From Blasia pusilla (Eukaryota; Marchantiophyta; Marchantiopsida; Blasiales): a stretch of DNA of 64,000 nt. Each line of letters starts with the position of its first letter. Position 1 is the stretch's first letter. Where the stretch lies: positions 25,048,001 through 25,112,000 of the forward strand of contig CM114271.1 of assembly GCA_050084515.1 (NCBI GenBank), read 5' to 3'. A program made the position numbers and the translations under genes. The notes beneath the pieces are model-generated. The model did no database searches and was not told where the DNA came from. It saw only the letters and a list, made by a program, of their open reading frames with translations. Positions 58,968 through 64,000 of this stretch are shown here, in pieces.

Positions 58968-60112
58968 TTGCAATGGTTGATTGCCTTGGCAAGGTGGGCA
59001 ATTTCAAAGTGCCGCATGAAATCTATTTTTGAGATGAAAGAGAAGGGTCATTCGTTGGACGTGGTTTTCTACACAAGAATGATTGATATTTGTGGGAAGT
59101 GTGGTTACTATGAAAAGCCGTTGAGTTCTATGATGAAATGCGAAGGTTGGAGTGGAGCCAAATATATTTACTTATAACACTCTCATCAATTGCTTGGGAA
59201 AATATGGCAATCATATCTGCTGCTCACCAAATTGCTATTTTGTGAGATGCAAAGCAGCGTGGTTGTGAGCCTAATGTAGTCACTTACAACACCCTCATAG
59301 ATCTTTACTCTAAGCGGGCAAACCAGAACTTAGCATGGAAATCTTGAGAAGCTACAATTTTCCGGTATCCGGCCGGACTCGGTACTTTCATCACAATGAT
59401 GGAAACTCTCATTGAAGCCGGGCAAGTACAAGAAGTTGAGAATATGTTCGGAAGATGAAGGAAGTGGGCATGATGTCGGGCTTCCAAAGATACAATATCT
59501 TGATTGATATGTGGGGCAAAAGGTAACATTGAGAAGCTAAGTTTTCGGCACAAGGACTTATTAGATTCAGGTTAACCCTGCACTCACGTCACTCTTAGAA
59601 GCATGATATCTACTTATTTAAGAGTGCATATGTATGATCTTTGTGAAACAGATCATTGATACTATGTCCACATTGGGCATCGTGATTGACTCTAGCATGA
59701 GTGCAATACTCCTTCAACATTGCTCGGGCTAGAACACCAGGAACATGTGGATGGTCTCACGAGTGTGCTAGCAAACACGAGACACCCGCTTATGCCTTTG
59801 TAATCGCCTGATTGGATCTCAAGTGAGGACATCACAAAGATATTGTGAACGCTTCTTTGATTCTTTGCCATCGAAGAGAAGGATGGTAAATTAATGTTCC
59901 TTGATGCTTTGATCATGTTCCTCCACAATCTCGGCCGCAAAGTGGAAGCAGGGTGTGTCGGGACTATCTTTGTTAGCCATGACTTCTTTCCTCAAGTCGT
60001 TACCATACAAACTACACCTAGTCATTGGTTTATGGACTTTCATACCATGTTAGTTGGGAGAGCATTAGTTGCCCTCACAAGGACGTTAGCCACATTCAGG
60101 ATGCTATGATTA
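58968..60112 (+). pseudogene. PPR-SMR protein fragment
   Basis: Degenerate pentatricopeptide repeats are visible in several frames: EMKEKGHSLDVVFYTRMID, RGCEPNVVTYNTLIDLYSK (about 59264-59318; a near-perfect PPR motif) and MMETLIEAGQVQEVENMF. Near 59893-60109 the text ALIMFLHNLGRKVEAGCVG and HWFMDFHTMLVGRALVALTR resembles the end of plant PPR-SMR proteins, where a small MutS-related domain starts with a D.H.MS.G.AL..L pattern. Such proteins act on organelle RNA. Many stops and frameshifts mark it as a pseudogene, probably captured by CACTA-2. The exact parent gene is not identified. Confidence 0.65.
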
Positions 60113-60580
60113 CAAACTCGCATGCAGATCAGGTCTTTATTATTACTTAATTTTGGGGCAAAGGAAGCAGTGGTGCTGGATGTTCTTGATCAAACAAGTG
60201 CCCAAGAGAAGTTGTATGCCCTCCGATCTCCTTTCTATATGAGTGGGATGAACTTGGGTTGCTTTTTTTTTTGCAAAGGGGAACCTTTTCTTGATTGGGT
60301 GCAAGAGACTTACTCCGGACTAAGCTACCACTATGGATACAAGTTAATGCTACTCCTTGGGTCATCAAGTGACGCAGAAAATCATCTTATTTTCGTGCTA
60401 CAAAGTTCACTTTCCAGACTTGTGAGTGTATCTTGATCATCTCTCATTTTCTGGATTTCCTCATCTCAGTATATATTTTTGAGGGACCAAGTTTTGTCTA
60501 CCTTCGATTGTGTCCATTTCTTTCATGTCATGGTGTGCAAAATAAATTCCTAGAGTTTATCAGTACTACCTTGAGTGATA

Positions 60581-60660
60581 TTTGCTTATGGAAGATAGAC
60601 CATCCAGTTAAAATAGTTGTCCTCCTTTCTTAGCTGGATGATCTACCTTCCATAAGCAAA
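60581..60660. repeat. Imperfect 31-bp inverted repeat (hairpin)
   Basis: Arms 60581-60611 (TTTGCTTATGGAAGATAGAC...) and 60630-60660 pair with three mismatches around an 18-base loop. It could be a tiny foldback transposon or a small-RNA precursor; neither is shown. Confidence 0.9.
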
Positions 60661-62546
<1,886 letters not shown>

Positions 62547-63323
62547 ACTCACCGGGGTGTCAGATCAACAATGTGTATCAGGTTTCAAAGCAATGCCGTG
62601 TTTGCACTAGAGTTAGCACCCTCGTATCCGAGCCTTCCTTCGTCAAAAAAATATTACCAATCTCCCAAAAACGCACCATATCATACTTTCTCCCCTAAAC
62701 AAGCCTCCTTCCCCCTCGCATTGCCCGCCTCATCATCTTTCAACTTCCTTCCTCAATCGTCTCGCCCAGGAGCTTGCAAACGCTGGGAACCTCAATCGTC
62801 TCGCCCAGTTAGGGTGAAGAGCTTGCAAACGCTGGAATGTGCAAAGCCTTCAAAACCTCGCCTTGTTAGTAGGGTGCAGGAGCTTGCAAACGCGGGAATG
62901 TGCAAAGCCTTCAAAACCGAATCGCATCGCACCGAAAAAACAGAGCCAAAGCCTAGGTCCTTGCCACGACACACTCAACATGTCAAATAAGCCTACAACC
63001 CACCTTGATTGCCACGTTGGCATAAAAAAAAATGTGATACTCTAGGTGCCCATTCACATGGTGCTAAATTTTGTCCATTCTTTTAGCATCCATAAAAATT
63101 TGGTGGAGAGATGACCTAAAAATGTTGACCACATTGAGTTGGTTATAATTCCAAGTAGTAAATACCTACCCGTTTGCTTTGCTACATTAAGCATATGAAA
63201 AAAATTTACACAAAATCCAAACATGCGCATGCCCGTGATATAAGTAAGAAGGCCCAAATAAGTCTTGAAGATTAGAGGGATGGAGGTCACATCAAAAGAA
63301 AAACCCCGCAAGAAATCTCACTC

Positions 63324-63474
63324 GAGAAAAATGGAAGGAGCACTAGGAACATTACTTGTAAGTTACTCCTCTTCCACTTTCTTGTTCATTTGATGGTCCT
63401 TATCCTCCAAAACAAGCCCATAAATCATGAAACTTGATCACACCATGCCCTTCACGTTAGGACCCAAGGGGGAA
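63324..63474. repeat. 150-bp direct repeat, copy 1
   Basis: Shares AAAAATGGAAGGAG, CTTGTAAGT, ACTCCTCTTCCACTTTCT and ACAAGCCCATAAATCATGAA with 63674-63826 in the same order and orientation, 350 bp apart. Confidence 0.88.
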
Positions 63475-63673
63475 AAAAAATAAAACCCCAAATGCTTCTT
63501 GGGGTTTGGGAGTTAAAAATCAAAACCCTTAGCTCAGGTCTTCATTTTTAATGCAGCATGGAGAATTCTATATAAGATCTACACCGTCCAAGTTCAAGAG
63601 GGGCATGACCATCCACAAATTTCCAGGTTTAAGCTCCATCCAACGGTGGCATCAAATGATGAGTGGCAACAAA

Positions 63674-63826
63674 GGTGAAAAATGGAAGGAGGACTAGGAA
63701 AAAGACTTGTAAGTCACTCCTCTTCCACTTTCTCCTTCATTTGATGTTCCTTCTCCTCCAAAACAAGCCCATAAATCATGAAACTTGATCACACCATGCC
63801 CTTCATGGTCAGGGCCCCAAGGAAAA
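63674..63826. repeat. 150-bp direct repeat, copy 2
   Basis: Diverged second copy of 63324-63474; both end in an A-rich tract (GGGGGAAAAAAAATAAAA and AAGGAAAAAAATAAAA), as short retroposed sequences often do. Confidence 0.88.
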
Positions 63827-64000
63827 AAATAAAACCCCCTCAACCAAGAGTCGAAAAAAAAAGAAACGGTTCCTAGATAGCCACCCAACCCCACGAACAC
63901 GAAGGGAAGAAGAAAAACTTCAAATGATCACTCACACATTGAATAAAAAATCGTAATCCCTAAATAAGGACTTTGATTTTTTGTACTAGCATAGAAGGCT

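Overview
The window looks like nuclear DNA of a streptophyte, most likely a charophyte alga or an early-diverging land plant. The 5.8S rRNA reads CAACAACGGATCTCTTGGCTC, the form found in green algae and bryophytes; seed plants have CGGCAACGGATATCTCGGCTC. The transposon load is plant-like (CACTA, Ty1/copia with an initiator-tRNA-Met primer site, Ty3/gypsy), and two host-gene fragments resemble plant USE1 and a PPR-SMR protein. The species cannot be fixed from sequence alone. I see no intact host gene; most of the window is nested, decaying mobile DNA plus one 45S rDNA unit.

Layout. (1) 300-2176: rearranged fragment of a Ty3/gypsy element that carries a C5 cytosine methyltransferase. (2) 2826-3708 and 19287-24545, minus strand: a second, longer copy of the same element, split by a 15.6-kb CACTA element. 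Its pol order is protease, DNA methyltransferase, RT, RNase H, integrase, then a PHD finger after the integrase GPY-like segment. (3) 3709-19286: the CACTA element, bounded by matching termini and a 3-bp CAT target duplication. It holds a USE1 gene fragment, a LINE (6665-10684) and a complete copia element (13737-18913). (4) 25.7-30.0 kb and 44.4-48.45 kb: two arms of a large inverted repeat. Each carries a multi-exon gene whose C-terminal half reads like a circularly permuted (class beta) N4/N6 DNA methyltransferase, with introns packed with about 27-bp palindromes. (5) 31.3-43.0 kb, between the arms: an rDNA unit on the minus strand with IGS repeats, 28S, ITS2, 5.8S, ITS1, 18S, 5' ETS and a Pol I promoter-like motif. 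(6) 48452 to the window end: a second CACTA element with TNP1-like and TNP2-like genes, probably also holding a PPR-SMR gene fragment. (7) 60-64 kb: a hairpin, a 200-bp GA microsatellite and short direct repeats.

Two themes stand out. First, two unrelated methyltransferase families sit in mobile or repeated DNA: a C5 enzyme inside gypsy pol together with a PHD chromatin reader, and a class-beta fold in the inverted-repeat gene. Second, palindromy is organised at three scales: 27-bp units, 280-475-bp fold-back arrays made of those units, and a 23-kb inverted repeat centred on the rDNA. Nearly all in-frame stops I examined in the mobile genes fit C-to-T change in CAG, CAA or CGA (or G-to-A in TGG), as expected of DNA methylated in CG and CHG contexts.
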